Shown: positions 32,605 to 44,866 of the stretch, one piece after another
Layout: the number at the start of each line of letters is the position of its first letter
How positions within the stretch are numbered: position 1 is the stretch's first letter
DNA from: Drosophila persimilis
Lineage: Eukaryota; Arthropoda; Insecta; Diptera; Drosophilidae
Direction of reading: 5' to 3'
DNA length: 64,000 nucleotides
NCBI RefSeq assembly: GCF_003286085.1
Contig: NW_020825317.1
Span: forward strand, 1,240,001 to 1,304,000
The notes under the pieces: generated by a model
What the model saw: the letters and a program-made list of their open reading frames with translations, nothing else
The model's database searches: none
What the model was told of the DNA's origin: nothing
Program-made: the position numbers and the translations under genes

Positions 32605-34119
32605 TATATTAGGTACGTAAGGTTTCGAGCGATAGAGAGCAATACATATTTTGTTTGCGTTTAACAATCGAGCTCCTTAAATGTCTATCATAATTAATGT
32701 AATATATTATTTGCCAACAACATAATAATTATTACTATGTACATAAAATTAAGACAACCATATAATATCTGTAAATATTGTACATATGGGCATTTCCAAG
32801 ATGTCGAACGGGACAATCGTACACTTTACAACTGGTAAACAGCTAAAAATGAGACGAATTTTCAAAATAATTTTTCTTCTATAAAATTTCTTTTGATTAA
32901 TTGATGCTATGGCCATTCAAGATTTTTGCAAAAACCCAATGAATTTGCACGGGACAAAAATATAAGAGATTTTCGCGGCGAGCAATTCAAAATTTAGATT
33001 CCAGCTAAAGTTGAGGCTATACATTGATGCAAATTTCCGATAAATGTTGTAGTTTATAATTTGTTTTCCGTTTGTCCGTTGTGACGGACATCTAAAATTT
33101 CTGTTTGCTCAGGCACAAATAAATACAATACCACAACAAATATGATTTGTAGCTTTTTTTTCTTGGCTAAAATCAGGCTAAGAAATATATCGTTTACCGA
33201 TCATTTTCAGTGGTTTGTTAGATATGTACATATGTAGTTCAATACGTCAGAAAAGACTTTGAGAAAAAATGTTTTCAAGAATCATCTTTCTAATTGGAGA
33301 AAATAATAAACGAAAAATGAGTATACAAACACCATTAGATAAAAGCTAATGAAATTATTATTATTATATAAAGCTAATAAATAGTTAAAACTAGGTATTA
33401 ACAAAGTATGGGGCTGGTTATAAATTAGTGGACTGTATACTCTTTTGAATATTGAGCTTATTTATTTATATTGGTTATTTAATATTGGTGGTTATTACAA
33501 GGTGTTTTACATTTACATAGGTACATATGTATCGACGCCCCCGTCGATGATGCGGCGCACAGTGGCGATTTGAACGAAAAGAGGTGGGAAAAGTTGGAGA
33601 TTTGTTATTTTTGTCAAACCATCTAAAATTTTGGTTATTTTTAAACTTTGGATGGGCTTTTAAAAGATATATCCTTAAATTTTTCCGAGATTTCTTTTTG
33701 TATATGTACATATGTTTCTTGAACTATTTCATATAGCAAGCTGAAACGGCGGAATTCCCTACTGTGGGGCGGTACAAGCTATGCGCGCGGTTGGTTTCAT
33801 CTATGTACATACATATGTATAACTTTCTACTAACTTCCACTCCACAAAAGAAGTCGAGCCAAAAGGGAATTGAAAGATCATGCGATGCGACGGTCCAATG
33901 CAAAACGGTACACATCGATGTACATATGTGTGTGCAGCTGCGGGTTTTAGCTATACGTGTGAGAACATTAAAGCTATGTTTTGGACACAAGCAATAACAA
34001 CACAGCTATGCGCGTAAAAATAGTTACTTAGGCGATGTACTACAATCATGAGCGTGTAAATAGGTCAATCGCAATATACATGAACATTGAATTAAAAAAC
34101 TACGAGGCTCATTTCTCAA
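32605..34119 (+). other. Array core, left part: unrecognised unique sequence
   Basis: AT-rich sequence with no recognised gene. Small hairpins are visible: TGTCCGTTGTGACGGACA (about 33074) and ATCGACGCCCCCGTCGAT (about 33531). A minus-strand frame of 78 codons at 33475-33711 (basic, ..APHHRRGRRYICTYV..) and frames on both strands at 33724-33997 have no motif. Their repetition in the other copies reflects only the recent duplication. Counterparts: 37606-39119, 41307-42815, 45003-46511. Confidence 0.5.
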
Positions 34120-34712
34120 CAGTCGGTTTTGCCAATTGCAAAATATGAGTTCAAGGATCTCAGAACCTATAAGCGCCAGAGCAACCAAATTTGGTATCCA
34201 CACTGCTGTGATATCGGACCTTGACCGTTTTGTGTCAAAATTTCGCCACACCCCCTTCCGCCCCCGCAAAGGACGAAAATCTGGGGCATCTACAAATCTC
34301 AGAGACTATTAATGGTAGAGTAACCAAATTTAGTACCCGCACTCCTGTTAGATCTCACTATAAAACGTTTATCTCAAAATTTCGCCCCACCCCCTTCCGC
34401 CCCCAGAAAGGACGAGAATCTGTTGCATCCACAATATTGCAGATTCGAGAAAACTAAAAACGCAGAATCATAGAGAATGACCATATCTATCAGATCGCTG
34501 AGTCTGGATCAGATCAGATAATTTTTATAGCCAACAGGAACAAATCAATTTGCAGTGGCTACGCAGCGCCCGACGTCACGCTCAGACTGATTTTCTGTCT
34601 CTCTCGCACGCACTCTTTGTCGTTTCGTTTAATATTAGCGCCGTCTGCCGGAGGAGAGCCATACTGACTTAGTATCGGGTATAACTCACAACTCACAACG
34701 TTCCCCCTCGTT
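34120..34712 (+). mobile_element. DINE-1 type Helentron, 5' truncated (array copy 1)
   Basis: Starts at GTCGGTTTTGCCAATTGC, so the 5' third is missing. It holds two modules and ends with CTCACAACGTTCCCCCTCGTT. The terminal hairpin is damaged: GGTATAACTCACAACTCACAACG replaces the usual hairpin sequence. Confidence 0.88.
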
Positions 34713-35923
34713 AATGTTAATAACTTGGAAAATTAGTATATTAGCCTACAGTGTCATTCTTCCCTCCTTCCGCCTTCGGGTTCGCTGGAGTTTCGAGATC
34801 GATACTTAAGAACACCCATATGGAATGGAACTTGCAACAAATATGCTGATTCTAAAAATTTGTATGTGTGCTCTTCTTTAAATACTTCTTGTACCGATAC
34901 GGAAGAAGATATGACCATTTTATAGCACAGTGTTCGATGGAAAATGCGAGAGTTTCACAAGCTATTCACGCGTCACAATCTTCGCCCTCTTTCCGACGAC
35001 TTCCCATAAATTCGCGATCATCAATCATTGTATTTAGAAGTACACGCTCAAATGCGCTAACAGGAAATCAATATATCAACGCATGCCGATGGCACCACTG
35101 TCTCAATCACCTCTTACACCAGCACGTGATGGGTTTGGTTTTTGAGCCAACGATTAGGATTTGATTAAACGGGGCAACTCTAAAACTATTGCGGTGCCCT
35201 CTATCGTACAATCATTACGACAATTCATATAACTTATTTCTTTTCCATTTCGATTGCTGCTCCGCAACTCAGAGGGGACTCAACTCAAACGGGGAGCAAA
35301 AACGTTTCCCTAATCCAAGAGGTCTTATGCGTGGAACACCTGTGAAGTATATGCCTCATGTTGCAAAGGGTTTTATTTCTCGCTGACTTGAGTATCGAGG
35401 GAAGCTTCCCATTTTTTGCTTCCCTTTTGCCCACTCGTGTTAAACACTGCTTTTTTTTTTTATTCAAGCACAAAATAAAAATGAAAAGTAATGGAATTTA
35501 TCTGAATACTTTGCGGCCATGCTGTAAACTTTGCAAACCACGTAGAGTCGCCATTTTCCTACTATGGAATAGCTGCAACTCAGTTTTAATTTCAGGTAAT
35601 ACTCATAAGTAAAGAGTTATTTATATTAGCATTATTGATATTAAGAATATCATATCAAATCCCATTCATTCAATAGCGATACTTGAAGTTGAAGTTTTGA
35701 ATGTCAAATTAGATTAATTAGAAATGATATACATGTTCAGCCAGACTCCGTTTTTCACATACACAAAAGTTTTCCGATTTACTTTTCAATACACAAAAAT
35801 TAGGTCTCCCGTTTTTACATTCCGGAAGATTTATTCGTTTTCAAAACGAAAACATATTCGTTGAAGAAATGAAAAGTAAATGGCTTTTTATACATCGAAA
35901 CGAACCTTAATTGGAAAAGAAAA
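34713..35923 (+). other. Array core, right part: unrecognised, partly coding-like
   Basis: Moderate-GC sequence at 34900-35390 has two competing plus frames. One (34868-35164) reads MENARVSQAIHASQSSPSFR then RLPINSRSS. The neighbouring frame reads MPMAPLSQSPLTPARDGF. A second frame at 35189-35386 ends RFPNPRGLMRGTPVKYMPHV then AKGFISR. The frames are short and shift relative to one another, as in a decayed coding region, but I recognise no protein family. Counterparts: 39713-40923, 43409-44619, 47094-48304. Confidence 0.35.
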
Positions 35924-37020
35924 ACGAGGGGGAACGTTGTGAGTTGCTGCGGAGACCGCAACTCTACATTTATACCCGATACTAAGTCAGTATGGCTCTC
36001 CTCCGGCAGACGCCGCTAATATTAAGCGACACGACAAAGAGTGCGTGCGAGAGAGACAGAAAATCAGTCTGAGCGTGACGTCGGGCGCTGCGTAGCCACT
36101 GCAAATTGAATTGTTGCTTTTGGCTATAAAAATTATGTGATCTGATCCAGATTCAGCAATCTGATAGATATGGTCGTTATCTATGATTCTGCGTTTTTAG
36201 TTTTCTCGAATCTGCAATATTGTGGATGCAACAGATTTTCGTCCTTTGTGGGGGCGAAAGGGGGTGGGGCGAAATTCTAAGATATACGTTTTATATTGAG
36301 ATCTAACAGGAGTGCGGATACTAAATTTGGTTACTCTAGCGTTAATAGTCTCTGAGATTTGTGGATGCTCCAGATTTTCGTCCTTTGCGGGGGCGGAAGG
36401 GGGTGTGGTGAAATTTGGACACGAAACGGCCAAGGTCCGATATCACATGAGTCTGGATACCAAATTTGGTTGGTCTAGCTCTTATGGGTTCTGAGATCCT
36501 TGAGCTCATATTTTGCAATTGGCAAAACCGACCATGAAACCTGTGTGTTAGAGAGAGACAGAGCGAGAAAGAGTGAAATTGTTTTCTTGATTCTGGCTAT
36601 AATAATTCAGATTTTGCACTCTGGAAGATATAGTCGTCCTCTACGATTCTGCGTTTTTGGTTTTCTCGTATCGTCGAAATTGTGGATGCCACAGATTTTC
36701 GCTCTTTGTGGGGGCGGAAGGTGGCGGGGCAAAGTTTTGAAATATTCTTGTAGCAGTGACATATCACAGAAGCCTGGATCCAAAACATCGTTGCTCTAGC
36801 TCTTATAGTCTTTGAGCACTAGGCGCTGAAGGGGACGGACAGACGGACGGACGGACAGACGGACAGACAGACAGGGCTCAATCGACTCGGCTATTGATGC
36901 TGATCAAGAATATATATACTTTATGAGGTCGGGAACGATTCCTTCTGGACGTTACACACATCCACTTTTACCACAAATCTAATATACCCCAATACTCGTT
37001 TTGAGTATCGGGTATAAAAA
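35924..37020 (-). mobile_element. Full-length DINE-1 type Helentron (array copy 1, right arm)
   Basis: Full element from CGAGGGGGAACGTTGTGAG plus hairpin to TTTTGAGTATCGGGTATAAA. GA-rich segment 36541-36572, GGACGGAC tract 36834-36874. Near-identical to 48305-49394 and, inverted, to 31479-32604. Confidence 0.93.
36541..36572. promoter_or_regulatory. GA-rich segment resembling an MSL recognition element
   Basis: TGTGTTAGAGAGAGACAGAG followed by CGAGAAAGAGTG is conserved in most DINE copies of the window (for example 2921-2950, 48918-48949, complement at 31959-31991). In D. miranda, a related Helitron family is known to have supplied GA-rich MSL binding sites on a neo-X. Whether this sequence binds anything is not visible here. 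Confidence 0.3.
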
Positions 37021-37226
37021 TAGATGACTTATTTATGCATTAAAATAAACTTGACACCTATATCAGGGTAATTTAATTTTTGCTTTCTTTATAAATAACA
37101 TAATCCGCCAAAGTACGGGTAAAAACGGAGTCTGCCTGATTATATATGTACATCTAGCTTGTGGATTGTACCTTTTTTAGACAAGAAATTTCTGTCCCGT
37201 GCGACAGAGGCTTAAATGAAATTTTA
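37021..37226 (+). other. Spacer between two DINEs, present in copies 1 and 4 only
   Basis: About 206 bases starting TAGATGACTTATTTATGC; the same spacer is at 49395-49602 with one or two changes. No gene or repeat recognised. Confidence 0.6.
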
Positions 37227-37356
37227 AACGAGGGGAACGTTGTGAGGTGTTGCTGCGACCGGAACTCTACATTTGTACGCGATACCTAGTTAGTATGGCT
37301 ACATTGAGTGACAAAGAGTGCGTGCGGGAGAAACAGAAAACGTGTCTGAACATGTC
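37227..37356 (-). mobile_element. DINE 3'-end piece ending at the array junction
   Basis: CGAGGGGAACGTTGTGAGGTG through GAACATGT; matches 49603-49730. At 37357 the sequence switches to an oppositely oriented DINE (CATATCTATCAGATTGC). Confidence 0.85.
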
Positions 37357-40300
37357 ATATCTATCAGATTGCTGAATCTGGATCAGATCAGATAATTTTT
37401 GTAGCCAAAAGGAACAAATCAATTTGCATTGGCTACGCAGCGCCCGACGTCACGCTCAGACTGATTTTCTGTCTCTCTCGCACGCACTCTTTGTCGTGTC
37501 GTTTAATATTAGCGGCGCTGCCGGAGGAGAGCCATACTGACTTAGTATCGGGTATAACTGTAGAGTTGCGGTGTCCGCAGCAACTCACAACGTTCCCCCT
37601 CGTTTATATTAGGTACGTAAGGTTTCGAGCGATAGAGAGCAATACATATTTTGTTTGCGTTTAACAATCGAGCTCCTTAAATGTCTATCATATTAAATGT
37701 AATATATTATTTGCCAACAACATAATAATTATTACTATGTACATAAAATTAAGACAACCATATAATATCTGTAAATATTGTACATATGGGCATTTCCAAG
37801 ATGTCGAACGGGACAATCGTACACTTTACAACTGGTAAACAGCTAAAAATGAGACGAATTTTCAAAATTATTTTTCTTCTATAAAATTTCTTTTGATTAA
37901 TTGATGCTATGGCCATTCAAGATTTTTGCAAAAACCCAATGAATTTGCACGGGACAAAAATATAAGAGATTTTCGCGGCGAGCAATTCAAAATTTAGATT
38001 CCAGCTAAAGTTGAGGCTATACATTGATGCAAATTTCCGATAAATGTTGTAGTTTTTAATTTGTTTTCCGTTTGTCCGTTGTGACGGACATCTAAAATTT
38101 CTGTTTGCTCAGGCACAAATAAATACAATACCACAACAAATATGATTTGTAGCTTTTTTTTCTTGGCTAAAATCAGGCTAAGAAATATATCGTTTACCGA
38201 TCATTTTCAGTGGTTTGTTAGATATGTACATATGTAGTTCAATACGTCAGAAAAGACTTTGAGAAAAAATGTTTTCAAGAATCATCTTTCTAATTGGAGA
38301 AAATAATAAACGAAAAATGAGTATACAAACACCATTAGATAAAAGCTAATGAAATTATTATTATTATATAAAGCTAACAAATAGTTAAAACTAGGTATTA
38401 ACAAAGTATGGGGCTGGTTATAAATTAGTGGACTGTATACTCTTTTGAATATTGAGCTTATTTATTTATATTGGTTATTTAATATTGGTGGTTATTACAA
38501 GGTGTTTTACATTTACATAGGTACATATGTATCGACGCCCCCGTCGATGATGCGGCGCACAGTGGCGATTTGAACGAAAAGAGGTGTGAAAAGTTGGAGA
38601 TTTGTTATTTTTGTCAAACCATCTAAAATTTTGGTTATTTTTAAACTTTGGATGGGCTTTTAAAAGATATATCCTTAAATTTTTCCGAGATTTCTTTTTG
38701 TATATGTACATATGTTTCTTGAACTATTTCATATAGCAAGCTGAAACGGCGGAATTCCCTACTGTGGGGCGGTACAAGCTATGCGCGCGGTTGGTTTCAT
38801 CTATGTACATACATATGTATAACTTTCTACTAACTTCCACTCCACAAAAGAAGTCGAGCCAAAAGGGAATTGAAAGATCATGCGATGCGACGGTCCAATG
38901 CAAAACGGTACACATCGATGTACATATGTGTGTGCAGCTGCGGGTTTTAGCTATACGTGTGAGAACATTAAAGCTATGTTTTGGACACAAGCAATAACAA
39001 CACAGCTATGCGCGTAAAAATAGTTACTTAGGCGATGTACTACAATCATGAGCGTGTAAATAGGTCAATCGCAATATACATGAACATTGAATTAAAAAAC
39101 TACGAGGCTCATTTCTCAACAGTCGGTTTTGCCAATTGCAAAATATGAGTTCAAGGATCTCAGAACCTATAAGCGCCAGAGCAACCAAATTTGGTATCCA
39201 CACTGCTGTGATATCGGACCTTGACCGTTTTGTGTCAAAATTTCGCCACACCCCCTTCCGCCCCCGCAAAGGACGAAAATCTGGGGCATCCACAAATCTC
39301 AGAGACTATTAATGGTAGAGTAACCAAATTTAGTACCCGCACTCCTGTTAGATCTCACTATAAAACGTTTATCTCAAAATTTCGCCCCACCCCCTTCCGC
39401 CCCCAGAAAGGACGAGAATCTGTTGCATCCACAATATTGCAGATTCGAGAAAACTAAAAACGCAGAATCATAGAGAATGACCATATCTATCAGATCGCTG
39501 AGTCTGGATCAGATCAGATAATTTTTATAGCCAACAGGAACAAATCAATTTGCAGTGGCTACGCAGCGCCCGACGTCACGCTCAGACTGATTTTCTGTCT
39601 CTCTCGCACGCACTCTTTGTCGTTTCGTTTAATATTAGCGCCGTCTGCCGGAGGAGAGCCATACTGACTTAGTATCGGGTATAACTCACAACTCACAACG
39701 TTCCCCCTCGTTAATGTTAATAACTTGGAAAATTAGCATATTAGCCTACAGTGTCATTCTTCCCTCCTTCCGCCTTCGGGTTCGCTGGAGTTTCGAGATC
39801 GATACTTAAGAACACCCATATGGAATGGAACTTGCAACAAATATGCTGATTCTAAAAATTTGTATGTGTGCTCTTCTTTAAATACTTCTTGTACCGATAC
39901 GGAAGAAGATATGACCATTTTATAGCACAGTGTTCGATGGAAAATGCGAGAGTTTCACAAGCTATTCACGCGTCACAATCTTCGCCCTCTTTCCGACGAC
40001 TTCCCATAAATTCGCGATCATCAATCATTGTATTTAGAAGTACACGCTCAAATGCGCTAACAGGAAATCAATATATCAACGCATGCCGATGGCACCACTG
40101 TCTCAATCACCTCTTACACCAGCACGTGATGGGTTTGGTTTTTGAGCCAACGATTAGGATTTGATTAAACGGGGCAACTCTAAAACTATTGCGGTGCCCT
40201 CTATCGTACAATCATTACGACAATTCATATAACTTATTTCTTTTCCATTTCGATTGCTGCTCCGCAACTCAGAGGGGACTCAACTCAAACGGGGAGCAAA

Positions 40301-41170
40301 AACGTTTCCCTAATCCAAGAGGTCTTATGCGTGGAACACCTGTGAAGTATATGCCTCATGTTGCAAAGGGTTTTATTTCTCGCTGACTTGAGTATCGAGG
40401 GAAGCTTCCCATTTTTTGCTTCCCTTTTGCCCACTCGTGTTAAACACTGCTTTTTTTTTTTATTCAAGCACAAAATAAAAATGAAAAGTAATGGAATTTA
40501 TCTGAATACTTTGCGGCCATGCTGTAAACTTTGCAAACCACGTAGAGTCGCCATTTTCCTACTATGGAATAGCTGCAACTCAGTTTTAATTTCAGGTAAT
40601 ACTCATAAGTAAAGAGTTATTTATATTAGCATTATTGATATTAAGAATATCATATCAAATCCCATTCATTCAATAGCGATACTTGAAGTTGAAGTTTTGA
40701 ATGTCAAATTAGATTAATTAGAAATGATATACATGTTCAGCCAGACTCCGTTTTTCACATACACAAAAGTTTTCCGATTTACTTTTGAATACACAAAAAT
40801 TAGGTCTCCCGTTTTTACATTCCGGAAGATTTATTCGTTTTCAAAACGAAAACATATTCGTTGAAGAAATGAAAAGTAAATGGCTTTTTATACATCGAAA
40901 CGAACCTTAATTGTAAAAGAAAAACGAGGGGGAACGTTGTGAGTTGCTGCGGAGACCGCAACTCTACATTTATACCCGATACTAAGTCAGTATGGCTCTC
41001 CTCCGGCAGACGCCGCTAATATTAAGCGACACGACAAAGAGTGCGTGCGAGAGAGACAGAAAATCAGTCTGAGCGTGACGTCGGGCGCTGCGTAGCCACT
41101 GCAAATTGAATTGTTGCTTTTGGCTATAAAAATTATGTGATCTGATCCAGATTCAGCAATCTGATAGATA
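37357..41170 (+). repeat. Array copy 2 (short form)
   Basis: DINE 3' part 37357-37605 (plus orientation), core 37606-39119, DINE fragment 39120-39712, core 39713-40923, then only the first 247 bases of the right-arm DINE (40924-41170). The sequence then switches to the inverted junction. Confidence 0.93.
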
Positions 41171-44100
41171 TGACATGTTCAGACACGTTTTCTGTTTCTC
41201 CCGCACGCACTCTTTGTCACTCAATGTAGCCATACTGACTTAGTATCGGGTATAACTGTAGAGTTGCGGTGTCCGCAGCAACTCACAACGTTCCCCCTCG
41301 TTTATATTAGGTACGTAAGGTTTCGAGCGATAGAGAGCAATACATATTTTGTTTGCGTTTAACAATCGAGCTCCTTAAATGTCTATCATATTAAATGTAA
41401 TATATTATTTGCCAACAACATAATAATTATTACTATGTACATAAAATTAAGACAACCATATAATATCTGTAAATATTGTACATATGGGCATTTCCAAGAT
41501 GTCGAACGGGACAATCGTACACTTTACAACTGGTAAACAGCTAAAAATGAGACGAATTTTCAAAATTATTTTTCTTCTATAAAATTTCTTTTGATTAATT
41601 GATGCTATGGCCATTCAAGATTTTTGCAAAAACCCAATGAATTTGCACGGGACAAAAATATAAGAGATTTTCGCGGCGAGCAATTCAAAATTTAGATTCC
41701 AGCTAAAGTTGAGGCTATACATTGATGCAAATTTCCGATAAATGTTGTAGTTTATAATTTGTTTTCCGTTTGTCCGTTGTGACGGACATCTAAAATTTCT
41801 GTTTGCTCAGGCACAAATAAATACAATACCACAACAAATATGATTTGTAGCTTTTTTTTCTTGGCTAAAATCAGGCTAAGAAATATATCGTTTACCGATC
41901 ATTTTCAGTGGTTTGTTAGATATGTACATATGTAGTTCAATACGTCAGAAAAGACTTTGAGAAAAAATGTTTTCAAGAATCATCTTTCTAATTGGAGAAA
42001 ATAATAAACGAAAAATGAGTATACAAACACCATTAGATAAAAGCTAATGAAATTATTATTATTATATAAAGCTAATAAATAGTTAAAACTAGGTATTAAC
42101 AAAGTATGGGGCTGGTTATAAATTAGTGGACTGTATACTCTTTTGAATATTGAGCTTATTTATTTATATTGGTTATTTAATATTGGTGGTTATTACAAGG
42201 TGTTTTACATTTACATAGGTACATATGTATCGACGCCCCCGTCGATGATGCGGCGCACAGTGGCGATTTGAACGAAAAGAGGTGGGAAAAGTTGGAGATT
42301 TGTTATTTTTGTCAAACCATCTAAAATTTTGGTTATTTTTAAACTTTGGATGGGCTTTAAAGATATATCCTTAAATTTTTCCGAGATTTCTTTTTGTATA
42401 TGTACATATGTTTCTTGAACTATTTCATATAGCAAGCTGAAACGGCGGAATTCCCTACTGTGGGGCGGTACAAGCTATGCGCGCGGTTGGTTTCATCTAT
42501 GTACATACATATGTATAACTTTCTACTAACTTCCACTCCACAAAAGAAGTCGAGCCAAAAGGGAATTGAAAGATCATGCGATGCGACGGTCCAATGCAAA
42601 ACGGTACACATCGATGTACATATGTGTGTGCAGCTGCGGGTTTTAGCTATACGTGTGAGAACATTAAAGCTATGTTTTGGACACAAGCAATAACAACACA
42701 GCTATGCGCGTAAAAATAGTTACTTAGGCGATGTACTACAATCATGAGCGTGTAAATAGGTCAATCGCAATATACATGAACATTGAATTAAAAAACTACG
42801 AGGCTCATTTCTCAACAGTCGGTTTTGCCAATTGCAAAATATGAGTTCAAGGATCTCAGAACCTATAAGCGCCAGAGCAACCAAATTTGGTATCCACACT
42901 GCTGTGATATCGGACCTTGACCGTTTTGTGTCAAAATTTCGCCACACCCCCTTCCGCCCCCGCAAAGGACGAAAATCTGGGGCATCCACAAATCTCAGAG
43001 ACTATTAATGGTAGAGTAACCAAATTTAGTACCCGCACTCCTGTTAGATCTCACTATAAAACGTTTATCTCAAAATTTCGCCCCACCCCCTTCCGCCCCC
43101 AGAAAGGACGAGAATCTGTTGCATCCACAATATTGCAGATTCGAGAAAACTAAAAACGCAGAATCATAGAGAATGACCATATCTATCAGATCGCTGAGTC
43201 TGGATCAGATCAGATAATTTTTATAGCCAACAGGAACAAATCAATTTGCAGTGGCTACGCAGCGCCCGACGTCACGCTCAGACTGATTTTCTGTCTCTCT
43301 CGCACGCACTCTTTGTCGTTTCGTTTAATATTAGCGCCGTCTGCCGGAGGAGAGCCATACTGACTTAGTATCGGGTATAACTCACAACTCACAACGTTCC
43401 CCCTCGTTAATGTTAATAACTTGGAAAATTAGCATATTAGCCTACAGTGTCATTCTTCCCTCCTTCCGCCTTCGGGTTCGCTGGAGTTTCGAGATCGATA
43501 CTTAAGAACACCCATATGGAATGGAACTTGCAACAAATATGCTGATTCTAAAAATTTGTATGTGTGCTCTTCTTTAAATACTTCTTGTACCGATACGGAA
43601 GAAGATATGACCATTTTATAGCACAGTGTTCGATGGAAAATGCGAGAGTTTCACAAGCTATTCACGCGTCACAATCTTCGCCCTCTTTCCGACGACTTCC
43701 CATAAATTCGCGATCATCAATCATTGTATTTAGAAGTACACGCTCAAATGCGCTAACAGGAAATCAATATATCAACGCATGCCGATGGCACCACTGTCTC
43801 AATCACCTCTTACACCAGCACGTGATGGGTTTGGTTTTTGAGCCAACGATTAGGATTTGATTAAACGGGGCAACTCTAAAACTATTGCGGTGCCCTCTAT
43901 CGTACAATCATTACGACAATTCATATAACTTATTTCTTTTCCATTTCGATTGCTGCTCCGCAACTCAGAGGGGACTCAACTCAAACGGGGAGCAAAAACG
44001 TTTCCCTAATCCAAGAGGTCTTATGCGTGGAACACCTGTGAAGTATATGCCTCATGTTGCAAAGGGTTTTATTTCTCGCTGACTTGAGTATCGAGGGAAG

Positions 44101-44866
44101 CTTCCCATTTTTTGCTTCCCTTTTGCCCACTCGTGTTAAACACTGCTTTTTTTTTTATTCAAGCACAAAATAAAAATGAAAAGTAATGGAATTTATCTGA
44201 ATACTTTGCGGCCATGCTGTAAACTTTGCAAACCACGTAGAGTCGCCATTTTCCTACTATGGAATAGCTGCAACTCAGTTTTAATTTCAGGTAATACTCA
44301 TAAGTAAAGAGTTATTTATATTAGCATTATTGATATTAAGAATATCATATCAAATCCCATTCATTCAATAGCGATACTTGAAGTTGAAGTTTTGAATGTC
44401 AAATTAGATTAATTAGAAATGATATACATGTTCAGCCAGACTCCGTTTTTCACATACACAAAAGTTTTCCGATTTACTTTTGAATACACAAAAATTAGGT
44501 CTCCCGTTTTTACATTCCGGAAGATTTATTCGTTTTCAAAACGAAAACATATTCGTTGAAGAAATGAAAAGTAAATGGCTTTTTATACATCGAAACGAAC
44601 CTTAATTGGAAAAGAAAAACGAGGGGGAACGTTGTGAGTTGCTGCGGAGACCGCAACTCTACATTTATACCCGATACTAAGTCAGTATGGCTCTCCTCCG
44701 GCAGACGCCGCTAATATTAAGCGACACGACAAAGAGTGCGTGCGAGAGAGACAGAAAATCAGTCTGAGCGTGACGTCGGGCGCTGCGTAGCCACTGCAAA
44801 TTGAATTGTTGCTTTTGGCTATAAAAATTATGTGATCTGATCCAGATTCAGCAATCTGATAGATAT
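41171..44866 (+). repeat. Array copy 3 (short form)
   Basis: Opens with about 57 bases (41171-41227) that are the reverse complement of the DINE piece ending at 37356, then a DINE 3' end (41222-41306), core, DINE fragment 42816-43408, core, and a 247-base DINE end (44620-44866). A 2-base loss at about 42356 distinguishes it. Confidence 0.93.

Larger units (their letters stand above)
32363..37356 (+). repeat. Array copy 1 (long form)
   Basis: Contains the 3' part of the DINE 31479-32604, core 32605-34119, DINE fragment 34120-34712, core 34713-35923, full DINE 35924-37020, spacer 37021-37226 and a DINE 3'-end piece 37227-37356 that ends at the junction. Confidence 0.93.

Noticed and set aside
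33531-33549. Perfect small hairpin ATCGACG-CCCC-CGTCGAT as an RNA gene
   Set aside because: A 7-bp stem alone is too common to support an RNA call, though it repeats in each array copy.
34221-34457. Repeated 78-codon frame with TPPSAPAKDENL..FRPTPFRPQKGR, seen on both strands all over the window
   Set aside because: It is a translation of the GC-rich DINE modules (CCGCCCCCGCAAAGGACGAAAATC); it tracks the transposon, shifts between copies, and is not a protein gene.
38724-38997. Conserved overlapping frames on both strands in every array copy (77 and 88 codons)
   Set aside because: Their conservation only reflects the recent duplication; frames open on both strands without motif are no evidence of coding.
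32363-41170. Exact 5000-base offset between copies 1 and 2 as a sign of artificial sequence
   Set aside because: Substitutions are present between the copies and later offsets are irregular (about 3696 and 3685), so the round number is probably coincidence; an assembly error still needs read support to exclude.
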